From Pyropia yezoensis (Eukaryota > Rhodophyta > Bangiophyceae > Bangiales > Bangiaceae): a stretch of 64,000 nt of DNA. The first letter of the stretch is position 1; each line of letters begins with the position of its first letter. The stretch spans positions 440,590 to 504,589 of the forward strand of contig CM020619.1 in the NCBI GenBank assembly GCA_009829735.1, written 5' to 3'. Both the position numbers and the translations under genes were made by a program. Shown here piece by piece: positions 63,972 to 64,000 of the stretch. The notes under the pieces are model-generated. The model was not told the DNA's origin. It saw only the letters and a list, made by a program, of their open reading frames with translations, and ran no database searches.

Positions 63972-64000
63972 TGTGGCGTTCTGAGCCCCTGGGACCGTTG
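63972..64000 (+). repeat. Start of 3' LTR of element B
   Basis: The 29 visible bases match the 5' LTR start with one or two changes at the very end (gaccgttg against gaccgtag). The rest lies beyond the window. Confidence 0.85.

Larger units (their letters stand above)
55606..64000 (+). mobile_element. Gypsy chromovirus (element B), 3' LTR cut by window end
   Basis: The 5' LTR is 55606-56249 (644 bp, TGTGGCG...CGCTACA). The 3' LTR starts at 63972, and its first 27 bases match the 5' LTR start exactly before the window ends. The primer site is at 56254-56270, gag at 56391-58229, and pol in the -1 frame to 62347. A 1.6-kb non-coding region follows, with a purine tract (agtaaggggg) at 63959-63968. 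Same design as element A, but without the antisense ORF. Confidence 0.93.

Overview
This window looks like nuclear DNA of a GC-rich eukaryote. The evidence is a GT-AG spliceosomal intron in a mitochondrial-type ribosomal protein L7/L12 gene, a plant-like QCR8 subunit of respiratory complex III, secreted FAS1 and armadillo-type proteins, many long G and C homopolymers, and a heavy load of eukaryotic transposons. A GC-rich, compact-gene alga (for example a Bangiales-type red alga) is a reasonable guess, but the sequence does not prove the taxon.

Host genes are few and small: a signal-peptide protein (731-1345, -), QCR8 (2424-2681, +), bL12m in two exons (3539-4850, -), an armadillo-repeat protein (30361-31686, -), a two-domain fasciclin protein (31843-33097, -, frame-broken at C-runs), a proline-rich ORF (33520-33918, +) and a two-TM protein (37586-38209, +). 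The remaining unique DNA is low complexity: alanine- or glycine-coding minisatellites, C-runs and tandem repeats.

Most recognisable sequence is mobile DNA. (i) A complete Ty3/gypsy chromovirus lies at 5397-15045, with 571-bp LTRs differing at one base and a GGGGG target duplication. It has gag, pol in the -1 frame after a GGGAAAC slippery site, and a 705-aa antisense ORF between pol and the 3' LTR. (ii) A second chromovirus, from 55606 to beyond the window, uses the same primer site and the same kind of slippery site but has nonsense codons and changed catalytic residues. (iii) A third, 5'-truncated chromovirus pol (45419-49145) has at least seven lesions, yet is followed by an almost intact antisense ORF homologous to that of element (i). 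(iv) Two more gypsy fragments lie on the minus strand (about 16640-17519 and 18603-20750). (v) A complete Ty1/copia element (23771-29066) has identical 139-bp LTRs and a CGCAG duplication, and is inserted inside an older DDE transposase gene. (vi) Two pogo/Tigger-like DDE transposons with terminal inverted repeats are present (34158-36015, apparently intact; 41087-44281, degraded). With the copia-split copy they share an unusual C-terminal Cys/His motif. (vii) A decayed piggyBac-like transposase lies between short inverted repeats (21399-22773). (viii) A 731-bp near-perfect inverted duplication occupies 38941-40776.

The strongest candidates for something undescribed are the conserved antisense ORF family in two divergent chromoviruses, the invariant CxxC-x13-CxC-x5-CxxC-x12-H-x3-C tail of the DDE transposases, and the large inverted duplication.
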